Notes under the pieces: model-generated | What the model was told of the DNA's origin: nothing | The model's input: only the letters and a program-made list of their open reading frames with translations | Database searches by the model: none | Shown: in pieces, positions 9,829 to 20,858 of the stretch | Layout of the letters: each line of letters starts with the position of its first letter | Position numbering within the stretch: position 1 is the stretch's first letter | Assembly: GCF_001741865.1 (NCBI RefSeq) | Contig: NZ_CP017147.1 | Coordinates: 1,267,001-1,331,000, forward strand | Direction of reading: 5' to 3' | DNA length: 64,000 nucleotides | From: Bosea vaviloviae | GTDB lineage: Bacteria; Pseudomonadota; Alphaproteobacteria; Rhizobiales; Beijerinckiaceae | Made by a program: the position numbers and the translations under genes

Positions 9829-10182
9829 ATGCCCTTGGAGATCAGGCCCGCGCAGGCGCTCAGACTGTGGCGGCAGGTGCATCTCGATCTGGTGCGCGAC
9901 GGGCAGGCCGATCTTTCGGCCCGCCAGACCGCGATCCTGCTGACGATCTATCTCGAATTGCCGCCCCATACCGTGCGCGGGCTCGCCGCGCAGCTCGGCG
10001 TCACCAAGCCGGTGATCACGCGCGCGCTCGACACCATGGGCAAGCTCGGCCTCGTCAGCCGGCGGCGGGATGAGTTCGACCGCCGCAATGTCATCATCCA
10101 GCGCACCGTGGCAGGCGCGCTCGCGGTCGAGAAGTTGGCTGATCTGGTGACGGAGCGCGCAAGGGAGCTCGGCGGTGGCTAA
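9829..10182 (+). CDS. MarR-family winged-helix transcriptional regulator
   Basis: The protein is short for MarR (117 residues) but carries the central winged helix: VRGLAAQLGVTKPVITRALDTM as recognition region, then LGLVSRRRDEFDRRNV as wing with the usual D-R-R pattern. MarR proteins repress nearby or own promoters and release DNA on ligand binding. It lies 98 nt after the aminopeptidase and 46 nt before the NlpC/P60 gene. Its target is not evident. The N-terminal dimer helix is present, while the C-terminal one is brief. Confidence 0.8.
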   Translation: MPLEIRPAQALRLWRQVHLDLVRDGQADLSARQTAILLTIYLELPPHTVRGLAAQLGVTKPVITRALDTMGKLGLVSRRRDEFDRRNVIIQRTVAGALAVEKLADLVTERARELGGG

Positions 10183-10228
10183 CACCCACAGTCTTCGCGC
10201 GTTAACCGGTAGCGGCTAGATTGCGGCC

Positions 10229-11086
10229 ATGAGCCTGATTCTCGATCATCGTGTCACGCCTGCCCGCCCCGATCTCGCCGCCAGCCGCTTGCGGGGCCAG
10301 GTCGAGGCGCGCGCTTTCGTCGATCCCGAGCCGAGGCGCGTCGTCGCGGCCTCGGCGCCCGTGCGCCGCGAGCCGCGCCCCGATGCACCCCTCGATACGG
10401 AAGCGTTGTCGGGCGAGTTGGTCGATGTCTATGAGAGCCATGAAGGCTGGGCCTGGGTCCAGCTCGCCACCGACGGCTATGTCGGCTACGTGCCCGACGA
10501 CGCCTTGCGATTAGACGCCCCCGTGCCGACACACCGCGTCTCGGCGCTTCGGACCTTCATCTATCCCGGCGCATCGATGAAATTGCCACCGCTGGAGGCC
10601 TTGTCCCTCGGCGCGAGCGTCACGGTCACGGGAGAGGCCGGCGACTTCCTCGTGCTTGCTGATGGCGGGCATGTCTTCGCCGCTCATCTGTCCGCCACCG
10701 ACGCCTATGAACCCGATTTTGTCGCAGTCGCCGAGCGCTTCCTGCATGTGCCCTATCTCTGGGGCGGCAAGACCAGTCTCGGGCTCGATTGCTCCGGGCT
10801 GACGCAACTCTCGCTGGCGGCGGCAGGCGTCGGTTCGCCGCGCGATTCCGACATGCTGGAGGCGTCGCTCGGCCACCCCGTTGCCTTTGACGACAGTCTT
10901 CAGGGCCTGCAACGCGGCGATCTCGTCTTCTGGAAGGGCCATGTCGGCATCCTGACCGACCCGGAGACGCTGCTGCACGCCACCGCCTATACGATGACGG
11001 TCTATAGCGAGCCGTTGCGCACGGCCCGCGACCGCATCCAGGCCAAGAGCTTCGGCGCGATCACGGGCGTTCGGCGGCTGGGATAA
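10229..11086 (+). CDS. NlpC/P60 family cell-wall hydrolase with SH3-like domains
   Basis: The protein has 285 residues. The N-terminal part contains SH3b-like segments (ESHEGWAWVQLATDGYVGY, then a second one around residues 95-150). The catalytic NlpC/P60 domain follows, with YLWGGKTSLGLDCSGL (nucleophile Cys near 188) and the histidine in KGHVGILTD. This architecture matches gamma-D-glutamyl-L-diamino acid endopeptidases that recycle murein peptides. No signal peptide is seen, so a cytosolic role in peptide recycling is likely, which suits its position near the M17 aminopeptidase. Confidence 0.88.
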   Translation: MSLILDHRVTPARPDLAASRLRGQVEARAFVDPEPRRVVAASAPVRREPRPDAPLDTEALSGELVDVYESHEGWAWVQLATDGYVGYVPDDALRLDAPVPTHRVSALRTFIYPGASMKLPPLEALSLGASVTVTGEAGDFLVLADGGHVFAAHLSATDAYEPDFVAVAERFLHVPYLWGGKTSLGLDCSGLTQLSLAAAGVGSPRDSDMLEASLGHPVAFDDSLQGLQRGDLVFWKGHVGILTDPETLLHATAYTMTVYSEPLRTARDRIQAKSFGAITGVRRLG

Positions 11087-11093
11087 TCCAATC

Positions 11094-11110
11094 TTGGCAA
11101 TCTTTGCCAA
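11094..11110. promoter_or_regulatory. Inverted repeat upstream of parD (candidate autoregulatory operator)
   Basis: TTGGCA and TGCCAA flank a 5-nt centre, 33 nt upstream of the parD start. ParD-type antitoxins bind palindromes in their own promoter, so this is the natural candidate site. Only one copy is seen. Confidence 0.45.
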
Positions 11111-11142
11111 ATATGTGAATCTCGTCGCCACAGGAGGCTGCC

Positions 11143-11400
11143 ATGGCGACGATGAACGTGTCCCTACCCGACCAGATGAAGGCCTGGGTCGAGACGCAGG
11201 CCGAGAGCGGCCGCTACGGCAACGCCAGCGACTATGTCCGCGACCTGATCCGGCGCGACCAGGAGCGGCAGGACAAGATCGCAGCATTCCAGCGGCTGAT
11301 CGATGAAGGCCGCGCTAGCGGCGTCAGCACGCGGGCTTTGGACGAGGTCTGGGAGGAGGCCCGTCGCCGCGCCAAAGAGCTTGGCCTCGATGGCGGTTAG
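11143..11400 (+). CDS. parD: ParD-like type II antitoxin
   Basis: This 85-residue ribbon-helix-helix protein has an N-terminal strand (MATMNVSLPDQMKAWVE) and the helix GNASDYVRDLIRRDQE typical of ParD/CopG. The C-terminal half (DEVWEEARRRAKELG) is the toxin-binding helix. The start is set by a strong ribosome site (aggagg) 6 nt before the ATG. It overlaps the toxin gene by 11 nt, the normal ParDE arrangement. It should neutralise the adjacent toxin and repress the operon. Confidence 0.9.
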   Translation: MATMNVSLPDQMKAWVETQAESGRYGNASDYVRDLIRRDQERQDKIAAFQRLIDEGRASGVSTRALDEVWEEARRRAKELGLDGG

Positions 11401-11680
11401 GCGAACGCCGCGAGCCGACCAGGATCTGGTCGGGATTTATCTCGAAGGCGTCGGGCAATTCGGGCAAAGGCAAGCCGAGATTTACGCGGCCAACCTTAGT
11501 TCATGCTTCGAATTGCTCGCCTCCCAGCCTTTGATGGCGCGAGAGCGAACGGAAATTCAACCGCCGGTCCGGGTGCATGCCCATGGCAGTCATATCATCG
11601 TCTACGCAGTCGATGAGGAGGACATCCTGATCATGCGCGTCCTGCACGGCCGTCGCGATTGGGAACGCGAGTTTCAGTAG
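11390..11680 (+). CDS. parE: ParE-like toxin (RelE/ParE superfamily)
   Basis: I start this at the ATG at 11390, inside the last codons of parD, giving 96 residues. That is the usual ParE length and begins with the family pattern (AVRRTPRADQDLVGIYLEG). The C-terminal strand ILIMRVLHGRRDWEREF is also typical. ParE toxins act on DNA gyrase; RelE-type relatives cut mRNA. The lack of RelE catalytic residues that I can recognise favours ParE. A longer upstream ORF start would run antiparallel to nothing known and is rejected. Confidence 0.88.
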   Translation: MAVRRTPRADQDLVGIYLEGVGQFGQRQAEIYAANLSSCFELLASQPLMARERTEIQPPVRVHAHGSHIIVYAVDEEDILIMRVLHGRRDWEREFQ

Positions 11681-11698
11681 TCTTCTGATCGCTTGCCG

Positions 11699-14443
11699 TC
11701 ACCCCAGCCCCTTCAGCCGATACAGTGCCTCCATCGCTTGGCGTGGCGTCATTTCGTCGAGGTCGAGCTCATCCAGCGCCTCGCGCAGCGCATCGACTGC
11801 AGCAATGGCCAGGACAGGCGCAGTCCGCCTGACCGGCGCGGCGAAGAGCGGCAGGTCATCGACCAGCGAGGCGACCGGCTTCTCGCGCTCGGTCTTCTCC
11901 AGTTCACTGAGGATCGCGCGTGCCCGTTCGACCACGGCGAGCGGCAGGCCGGCGAGCTTGGCGACCTGGATGCCGTAGGAGCGGTCGGCCGCGCCCGCTA
12001 CCACTTCGTGCAGGAAGATCACCTCCCCGTTCCATTCGGTGACGCGAACGGTCGCGTTGGAGACGCGCTCCAGCCGGTCTCCGAGCGCGGTGAGCTCGTG
12101 ATAATGCGTCGCAAACAGCGAGCGGCAGCGATTGACCTCGTGCAGATGCTCGATCGCTGCCCAGGCGATCGAGAGCCCGTCGAAGGTCGCGGTGCCGCGC
12201 CCGATCTCGTCGAGGATGACGAGGGCGCGCGGCCCGGCCTGGTTCAGGATCGCGGCGGTTTCGACCATCTCGACCATGAAGGTCGAGCGGCCGCGCGCAA
12301 GATCGTCGGCCGCGCCCACGCGCGAGAACAGCCGGTCGACGATGCCGAGATGGGCGCTGGCTGCGGGCACGAAAGAGCCCATCTGCGCCAGCACTGCGAT
12401 CAGCGCATTCTGGCGCAGAAAGGTCGATTTGCCCGCCATGTTCGGGCCGGTGATCAGGCAGATGCGTCCGCCGCCGCTACTTTCGCCAGGCGGCGAGAGT
12501 TCGCTGTCATTGGCGACGAAGGGCTTGCCGTCGCGCTTGAGCGCGGCTTCCACCACTGGGTGGCGTCCGCCTGTGATGGTGAAGGCAGCGCTGTCGTCGA
12601 TGACCGGACGGCTCCAGCCTTCGCGGCTGGCGAGTTCCGCGAGCCCGGCGAAGACGTCGATCTCGGCGAGCGCGGCGGCTGCGGCCTTGATCGGCTCGGC
12701 CTGAGCCAGCACCGCCTCGCACAAGGCCGCGAAGACGCCAAGCTCAAGCTTCAAGGCACGATCGGCGGCCGATGCGATCTTGGCCTCAAGTTCGCCGAGC
12801 TCGACCGAGGAGAAGCGCATCGCATCCGACATCGTCTGCCGGTGCACGAAGGTCGCCCGCCAGGGCTCCTTCAGGAAATCCTCGCCGACGGCCTGGGGCA
12901 CCTCGACGAAGTAGCCGAGCATGGAATTATGCTTGATCCGCAGCGTCCGGCAGCCAGTCTCGGCACTGTAGCGCGCTTGGAGTTGCGCGATGACCTTGCG
13001 GGAATCGACCTGCAGCAGCCGCAGTTCGTCGAGGGCGGCGTCGAAGCCCTCGCGGACGAAGCGGCCGTCGCGGCGGTTGAGCGGGAGTTCTTCGGCCAGC
13101 GTATCGGTCAACCGGGTCGGGAGAGCCGGATCGGTCGCCGCAAGCGCGCTGGCGGCGTTGGCGAGATCCTGCGGCAGCGTCGCCTGGCGGGCGAGCAGGG
13201 CTGCGATCTCGCGTGCGGCGGTGAGGCCTGCCCCTAGTGCGGCGAGGTCGCGCGGACCGCCACGGTCGAGCGAGAGGCGGGCGAGCGCACGCGCCACATC
13301 GGGAACGCGGGCAAGCGCGCGCTGAAGATCCTCGCGCAGGGCGCTGTCGGCAACGAGCGCCGCGATGGCGTCGTGCCGATTGGCGATGGCGGCGGTATCC
13401 GTCAGCGGTCCGGCTAGTCGCTCGGCGAGCAGGCGCGCGCCGCCCGGTGTCGCCGTCCGGTCGATGGTGGCGAGCAGGCTTCCCGTCCGCTCGCCCGACA
13501 GGGTCCGCGTCAATTCGAGATTGGTCCGCGTCGCGGCGTCGATCAGCATGGTGCCGGCGCCGGCATCGCGCACCGGTGGCGACAAGGGCGGTCGTGCGCC
13601 GAACTGCGTGCGCTCGACATAGGCGAGCGCGGCGCCCGCCGCCGCGATCTCGGCGCGTGTGAAGGCGCCGAAGGCGTCCAGCGTGGCGACGCCGAAGAAC
13701 TCCTTGAGCCTGCGCTCGGCCGAGGCTGCGTCCAGCCCCTCGCGCGCCAGCGGCGTCACCGGCACATTGACCTCGCGCCAGAACGCCTTCATCGCCGGGT
13801 CGTCATAGATCGCGTCGGGGCAGACGATCTCGCGCGGTTCGAGGCGCGCGAACTCGATTGCGAGCCGCTCCTGCGGCGTCTCCATCACGCTGAAGCGCCC
13901 GGTCGAGATGTCGATGGCCGCCAGCCCATAGAGCGCGCCGTCGTCGCTGAGCTTGCGGCGCGCGACCGCGACCAGCAGGCTCGCGCGGCCGGGTTCGAGC
14001 AGGCGCTCCTCGGTGATGGTGCCGGGCGTGACAAGCCGCACCACATCGCGCCGCACTACCGATTTGGGGCCGCGCTTCTTGGCCTCGGCGGGATCCTCGA
14101 CCTGCTCGCAGACGGCGACGCGATGGCCGGCCGCGATCAGCCTCTGGAGGTAGTCGTCGGCGCGCTCGACAGGGACGCCGCACATCGCGATGTCGTGGCC
14201 TTGATGCTTGCCGCGCTTGGTCAGCACGATACCGAGCGTGCGCGAGGCGATCTCGGCATCGCTGAAGAACAATTCGTAGAAATCGCCCATCCGGTAGAAC
14301 AGCAGGCAGTCGGGATTGGCCGCTTTGATCTCGACATATTGCGCCATCATCGGCGTGACGCGCGCGGCCTCGTCCTTTGGCGCCGTCGGAGGGACGGGGC
14401 CGGGGTCGTTTCGCTCGGAAAGGGGATCGGTGGCATGACGCAT
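11699..14443 (-). CDS. mutS: DNA mismatch repair protein MutS
   Basis: MutS recognises mismatches and signals repair through MutL. From the ATG at 14443 it has 914 residues. The mismatch-binding domain starts with [14 protein letters not shown], which contains the conserved F-x-E-like region (MGDFYELF). Walker [10 protein letters not shown] is near 664, with [12 protein letters not shown] and the HYHELT segment further on. A GTG at 14488 in the same frame would add 15 residues with no family match. The C-terminal tail ([20 protein letters not shown]) fits the dimerisation helix. The gene is convergent with parDE. Confidence 0.96.
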   Translation of the reverse strand: MRHATDPLSERNDPGPVPPTAPKDEAARVTPMMAQYVEIKAANPDCLLFYRMGDFYELFFSDAEIASRTLGIVLTKRGKHQGHDIAMCGVPVERADDYLQRLIAAGHRVAVCEQVEDPAEAKKRGPKSVVRRDVVRLVTPGTITEERLLEPGRASLLVAVARRKLSDDGALYGLAAIDISTGRFSVMETPQERLAIEFARLEPREIVCPDAIYDDPAMKAFWREVNVPVTPLAREGLDAASAERRLKEFFGVATLDAFGAFTRAEIAAAGAALAYVERTQFGARPPLSPPVRDAGAGTMLIDAATRTNLELTRTLSGERTGSLLATIDRTATPGGARLLAERLAGPLTDTAAIANRHDAIAALVADSALREDLQRALARVPDVARALARLSLDRGGPRDLAALGAGLTAAREIAALLARQATLPQDLANAASALAATDPALPTRLTDTLAEELPLNRRDGRFVREGFDAALDELRLLQVDSRKVIAQLQARYSAETGCRTLRIKHNSMLGYFVEVPQAVGEDFLKEPWRATFVHRQTMSDAMRFSSVELGELEAKIASAADRALKLELGVFAALCEAVLAQAEPIKAAAAALAEIDVFAGLAELASREGWSRPVIDDSAAFTITGGRHPVVEAALKRDGKPFVANDSELSPPGESSGGGRICLITGPNMAGKSTFLRQNALIAVLAQMGSFVPAASAHLGIVDRLFSRVGAADDLARGRSTFMVEMVETAAILNQAGPRALVILDEIGRGTATFDGLSIAWAAIEHLHEVNRCRSLFATHYHELTALGDRLERVSNATVRVTEWNGEVIFLHEVVAGAADRSYGIQVAKLAGLPLAVVERARAILSELEKTEREKPVASLVDDLPLFAAPVRRTAPVLAIAAVDALREALDELDLDEMTPRQAMEALYRLKGLG

Positions 14444-14640
14444 GGCGCGGCGAACGCTAGCGATTCGGTCTCGGCTTGGGAACCTCACGGAGGCGCGCCA
14501 TCCCCGGCAAACGGGATTTTGATGTGGAGCTTTCGGCGATCGCGACCGAGGCGCTCTACGGTTTATAATTTATCAATGGCGCCCGGCTTAAGTAACGGGA
14601 CGGAAACTTCCCTCCGCCCGTCCTGGTTGTGCGTACCGCC

Positions 14641-16476
14641 ATGCTGTTCGAACTGTTCAGAGGCCTCAGCTACCTCCTGATCGCGGCGGTCTTCGTGCCG
14701 CTGGCGATGCAGCGGCTCGGCGAACGCCATCTGCTTCGCCAAATCATCGTCGGGATCGTCTTCGCCGCGGCAGGCTGCGCCAGCATGCTCGACCCGGTCG
14801 TCGTCAAACCCGGTATCCTGCTCGACTTCCGAAATGTCGTCGCCGGTCTTTCCGGCCCGCTGGGCGGGCCGATCTCGGCCGTGATCTCGACCGTCGTGAT
14901 CGGCGGCGTGCGCCTCTATCTGGGGGGTGAAGGCGCGGTGCCGGGCTTTGTCGGCATCCTGCTCTGCGGCGCCATCGGCGGCATTTACGGATGGCGGCTT
15001 CGGCGCGCGAGCCGGGCTGCGGCGATGCGGGACCTGATCTTCATCGGTCTCGTCGCAGCCTGGATGCCGGTGCTGATCATCTCGATTTTCGTGCCGTTTC
15101 CGGAGGCCTGGGAACTGATGCCATTCTTCTCCGGCCTGGGTCCGACGGCGATCAACCTGCTCGCCGCCTGCCTCATCGGCTATGTCATGACCAGCGACCA
15201 GCAGCGCGTCGAGACCCTGCGCCAGCTCGAGGCCTTCACTGCCAACACGCCGGGCGTGCTCTACCAGAAGATCATCAAGCCCGACGGCGTGGTCAGCTAC
15301 AAATTCGCCAGCACCGGCATCGAGAAGCTGCTCGACGTCACGCGCGAGCAGGTCGAGCGCGAGCCGACGAGTTGGCTGCGCTGGATGGCACCCGAGGACC
15401 GCGAGGTGCTGACCAGGGAGAATGCCAGGAGCGTCGCTGAACACGCTCTCGCACCTTGGCGCTTCGAGGCCCGCCACCAGAAGGATGACGGCTCGATCGT
15501 CTGGCTGCGTACCGATGCGGCCGCACGCCGCCTGGCGGATGGCTCGATCTGCTGGGACGGCATCCTGACCGACGTCACCGCAGAGCGCACGCTGGAGAAC
15601 CGCCGTCAGGACATCGAAAACAGCCGCAAGGCGGCGCTCGAGGATCTCGCCGTCCAGCTGGAGGTCACCGTCGGCAAGGCTCTTCAGGGCATGGGGCAGT
15701 CGGTGCGCAGCATGCATGAAGCCGCCAGCGAAATGGCGAGCAGCGCCAACAAGACGGCGCAGCGCGCGGCCGACGTCACGCAGCAGGCCGAGGGCGCCTC
15801 GCAGCGCGTCGGTAGCGTTGCCGTCGCTGCCGAGGAGATCGAGGCCTCGATCCGCGAGCTGACGCGCCAGACCGCCCATGCCGACCAGACCGCGCGCGAT
15901 GCGGCGAGCTATGTGCGCTCGACGCGCCGCGACGTCGCCGGCCTCGCCGAGGCGGCCGACAAGGTCAGCGCGGTGCTCGATTTCATCGAGGACATCGCCG
16001 CCCGCACCAATCTGCTCGCTCTGAACGCGACCATCGAGGCGGCACGCGCAGGCGCCGCCGGGCGCGGCTTTGCGGTCGTTGCCGGCGAGGTCAAGAATCT
16101 GGCCGAGCAGACCCAGAAGGCGACGCGCGACATCGCCGAGACGCTGCAGGAGATTCGCGGCGCGGCCGCCACGGCATCGGATGCCGTCGCGCATATCGAG
16201 GGCACGATGACCTCGATCGAGCAGACCTCCGGTATCCTCGCTGATGTTGTCAGCCGGCAGGCCGACATCGCCTCGAACATCGCCGCCGACGCGCAGGCCG
16301 TCGCCGGCAGCACCAGCGTCGTCACCGCCAGCGTCGGCACGGTCGGCGACGAGGCGCGCATCACTGGCGATGCAGCTGTGCGCGTGGTCGCGGCGGCCCG
16401 CAAGGTCGATGAGCAGACCGTGGCGCTCGACCGCTATGTCGGCGATTTCGTGCAGAGCGTGCGCGGCCGGCTCTGA
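14641..16476 (+). CDS. Chemoreceptor-type protein: 5TM LytS-like sensor, PAS and MCP signalling domain
   Basis: The protein has 611 residues from the ATG at 14641. Residues 1-190 form about five to six membrane helices resembling the 5TM-5TMR_LYT sensor module, with [18 protein letters not shown] as a characteristic segment. A PAS domain follows (about 200-320), ending in [15 protein letters not shown]. The C-terminal half is a long coiled coil with the MCP hairpin tip [20 protein letters not shown] near residue 450. No HAMP domain and no C-terminal CheR-binding pentapeptide are seen. A GTG at 14629 is a possible earlier start. It is a transmembrane signal input for chemotaxis or a related pathway. 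Confidence 0.85.
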   Translation: MLFELFRGLSYLLIAAVFVPLAMQRLGERHLLRQIIVGIVFAAAGCASMLDPVVVKPGILLDFRNVVAGLSGPLGGPISAVISTVVIGGVRLYLGGEGAVPGFVGILLCGAIGGIYGWRLRRASRAAAMRDLIFIGLVAAWMPVLIISIFVPFPEAWELMPFFSGLGPTAINLLAACLIGYVMTSDQQRVETLRQLEAFTANTPGVLYQKIIKPDGVVSYKFASTGIEKLLDVTREQVEREPTSWLRWMAPEDREVLTRENARSVAEHALAPWRFEARHQKDDGSIVWLRTDAAARRLADGSICWDGILTDVTAERTLENRRQDIENSRKAALEDLAVQLEVTVGKALQGMGQSVRSMHEAASEMASSANKTAQRAADVTQQAEGASQRVGSVAVAAEEIEASIRELTRQTAHADQTARDAASYVRSTRRDVAGLAEAADKVSAVLDFIEDIAARTNLLALNATIEAARAGAAGRGFAVVAGEVKNLAEQTQKATRDIAETLQEIRGAAATASDAVAHIEGTMTSIEQTSGILADVVSRQADIASNIAADAQAVAGSTSVVTASVGTVGDEARITGDAAVRVVAAARKVDEQTVALDRYVGDFVQSVRGRL

Positions 16477-16611
16477 CGGCACTGAGCCCCCAGCCGCGCG
16501 ATTTTCGCCTTGCAGGCATGAGCGTTGATCGTTGCGCGTATCTTGTGGGCGGGCGGGGGCTTGCCTATGGTCCGCCTCCTTCAGGAAACGCTCACAAAAA
16601 AGAATACGTTC

Positions 16612-18897
<2,286 letters not shown>

Positions 18898-18904
18898 ATC
18901 CTGC

Positions 18905-19026
18905 CGTCATTGCGAGGAGCGCAGCGACGAAGCAATCCAGGGGCCGTCGAGCGGAACCTACTGGATTGCTTCGCGGAGCCTGGACTCGGGCTTGCCGAGG
19001 GCAAGACCCGGGTGCTCGCAATGACG
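18905..19026. repeat. Dispersed imperfect palindrome (REP/RIME-like)
   Basis: The outer ends match as an inverted repeat: CGTCATTGCGAG at 18905-18916 and CTCGCAATGACG at 19015-19026. An inner pair, GAAGCAATCCAG and CTGGATTGCTTC, also matches. Such elements are scattered between genes in many Hyphomicrobiales genomes. Here it sits between convergent genes and may also act as a transcription end. Confidence 0.75.
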
Positions 19027-19051
19027 CCAAGTCTTGGAGGCCATGCCCTGC

Positions 19052-19354
19052 TTAGGACGCCTTCTTCCTGCGCGTCTCAGCGGCCTTCTTCGCGGCCGCG
19101 GAGCGCTCTGCTGCGGGCCGGGAAGCGGAGGCTTGTCCGCCGATTGTCCCGCCTCGTTTTGCCGAGACCTTGGTGTCGGGCACGCCCCGGCCGGAGCCGG
19201 ATTTGTTGCCGCCGCCGCTCTCCTTGTTGACGGTCGCCCAGGCGCGCGCCTGCGCCTCGTCGTGCGGGACGCCGCGCTCCTCGTAGCCCTCCTCGATATG
19301 CTCGGCCTTGCGCTTCTGCTTGTCGGTATAGGCGGATTTGTCGCCGCGTGGCAT
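19052..19354 (-). CDS. Small basic KGG-like protein, probable general stress protein (often labelled plasmid stabilisation)
   Basis: This 100-residue protein is highly charged. The N-terminus MPRGDKSAYTDKQKRKAEHI leads into a helical segment (DEAQARAWATVNKESGGG) and a Gly/Ser/Lys-rich tail with AAKKAAETRRKKAS. Short relatives in alphaproteobacteria carry the label plasmid stabilisation protein, with no proof of that role. A textbook EcfG-type promoter lies 34 nt upstream, so expression in the general stress response is the best-supported statement. The ribosome site gaggagg precedes the ATG. No enzymatic motif is visible. Confidence 0.75.
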   Translation of the reverse strand: MPRGDKSAYTDKQKRKAEHIEEGYEERGVPHDEAQARAWATVNKESGGGNKSGSGRGVPDTKVSAKRGGTIGGQASASRPAAERSAAAKKAAETRRKKAS

Positions 19355-19388
19355 GGCGTGCCTCCTCGCTGGACAATCTCCGCAAGGG

Positions 19389-19413
19389 AACGCCGGGCTG
19401 GCAATGCGGTTCC
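19389..19413 (-). promoter_or_regulatory. EcfG (general stress sigma factor) promoter
   Basis: Read on the minus strand, GGAAC (19413-19409) is followed after exactly 16 nt by CGTT (19392-19389). This equals the alphaproteobacterial EcfG consensus GGAAC-N16-17-CGTT. The -10 element ends 34 nt before the ATG at 19354. Confidence 0.7.
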
Positions 19414-19434
19414 CGTGAGGCCGAGGACGCGCTC

Positions 19435-19641
19435 TCAGCGAGGCTCGACAGCGGCGTCGAAGCAGGCCTGGAGCATCTCGCGGCAGGCCGCGAGCTGGGC
19501 GCGCGCCGAAGCGAGCGCGACATGGGGCGCGATATCGGCGAGGTCGCGCAAGGCGACATCGACCGCCGTGATCAGATCGATGTCGGGAGGGGCCTCGCTG
19601 GCATCGGCAAGCGGGAGGCGGAACTGCAGGACTTGACCCAT
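19435..19641 (-). CDS. Hypothetical protein, 68 residues
   Basis: I do not recognise this protein. From the ATG at 19641 it would read MGQVLQFRLPLADASE and then a mostly helical, alanine-rich stretch ending CREMLQACFDAAVEPR. The frame stays open to a more upstream start at 19743, but that part looks non-coding. The codon pattern is GC-rich at third positions like neighbouring genes, which is the main support. It sits upstream of the stress gene on the same strand. Confidence 0.5.
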   Translation of the reverse strand: MGQVLQFRLPLADASEAPPDIDLITAVDVALRDLADIAPHVALASARAQLAACREMLQACFDAAVEPR

Positions 19642-19779
19642 GAGCAACTGACGGCTTGAGCGAATCGGGTCATTAGAATCGCCCGGGAACGTCAAAAAAC
19701 CCGTTAACGATAATCGCAATTGTACTGGCCGGGTCGCGAGCACGGCAAAAGGGCTTGAACCGGCAGAACGGAATTCTCG

Positions 19780-20844
19780 TCAGCGCAGGGCCGGCACGTT
19801 CTCCGCGGCTGCCGCCGTATCGATCCTGACGACGACGGACATGCCCGGCGCGAGCTGCGCGGCCAGGGGCTGATTGTCGTCGATCGCGATGCGGACCGGC
19901 AGGCGCTGGGCGATCTTGGTGAAGTTGCCGGTCGCGTTGTCGGCCTTCAGCACGCTGAACTCGGAGCCGGTCGCGGGCGAGAATTCCTGGATGTGCCCTG
20001 TCAGCGTCTGGTGGCGCAGGGCGTCGACGGTGAAGCTCACGGGCTGGCCGAGCTTCATGCCGTAGAGCTGGGTCTCCTTGAAGTTCGCGATCACCCATTT
20101 GCGCGCCGGCACGAGCGAGGCGAGCTGCGTCCCGGCCGAGACATATTGCCCGAGACGCACGCCGATCTCGCCGAGCCTTCCATCCTGGGGCGCCAGGATG
20201 CGGGTGTTCTGCAGGTCGATCTCGGCGAGCTGGACCGTGGCCTCGGCATTCTGCACCGCCGCTTCCAAAGACTGCCGGTTGACGACGATCGATTGCAGAT
20301 CCTGCCGCGAGACTTCGAGCGCGGCCTCTGCCTGCCGCAGGCCCGCGCGCGCCTGGTCGAGCGCCTGGGTCGCCTGGTCGGCAGTGGCCTGGGTCGAGAT
20401 GTGCTTTTCCAGCAGCGAGCTGATGCGGTCGTCGGTGGCTTCCGCCGTCCGCAGCGCCGCCTGCGCGCTGGCGATCTGCGCCTCGCTCGAGCCGATCCTG
20501 GCCTGGGCTGAGCGGAGGCTCTGGTCGGCATTGGCCAGATTGGCCTTCTGGCCGGCGAGCAGCGCCTGCGCCTGCTTGACCTTCTGGTCATAGATCCGGT
20601 CGTCGATCTGAACGATCAGGTCGCCGGCCTTGACGAGCTGGTAGTCCTGCACCGCCACCGTCTTTACATAGCCGGCGAGCTGCGGGCTGATGATCGTGAC
20701 CTGTCCCTTCACATAGGCGTTCTCGGTCGTCTCCACCGCGCTGTGGAAGGGCGGCAGCTTCCAGGCGTAGAGCACGAGCAGCGCCCCGCAGAGGGCAACG
20801 AGAAGGGCGAGCACGGTCGCGGGTGAGCGGAGTGATTTCAACAT
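19780..20844 (-). CDS. emrA: HlyD/EmrA-type membrane fusion protein of an efflux pump
   Basis: The protein has 354 residues with one N-terminal membrane helix (about 9-29). The periplasmic body follows: a lipoyl/biotinyl-like half (QVTIISPQLAGYVKTV), a long alpha-helical hairpin (about 95-200, rich in A, Q and L), the second lipoyl half (ILAPQDGRLGEIGVRLGQYV) and a beta-barrel. This is the EmrA layout. It should link the inner-membrane transporter encoded 14 nt upstream to an outer-membrane channel. No TolC-type gene is in the window. Confidence 0.9.
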   Translation of the reverse strand: MLKSLRSPATVLALLVALCGALLVLYAWKLPPFHSAVETTENAYVKGQVTIISPQLAGYVKTVAVQDYQLVKAGDLIVQIDDRIYDQKVKQAQALLAGQKANLANADQSLRSAQARIGSSEAQIASAQAALRTAEATDDRISSLLEKHISTQATADQATQALDQARAGLRQAEAALEVSRQDLQSIVVNRQSLEAAVQNAEATVQLAEIDLQNTRILAPQDGRLGEIGVRLGQYVSAGTQLASLVPARKWVIANFKETQLYGMKLGQPVSFTVDALRHQTLTGHIQEFSPATGSEFSVLKADNATGNFTKIAQRLPVRIAIDDNQPLAAQLAPGMSVVVRIDTAAAAENVPALR

Positions 20845-20858
20845 GGCAAGGTTCGGTT

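Noticed and set aside
11693..13237. Plus-strand ORF of 514 codons opposite mutS
   Set aside because: Shadow of mutS; no recognisable domain.
14563..16500. Long minus-strand ORF (856 codons) opposite the chemoreceptor and malic enzyme
   Set aside because: It has no domain and has the skewed composition of an antisense shadow of two clear genes.
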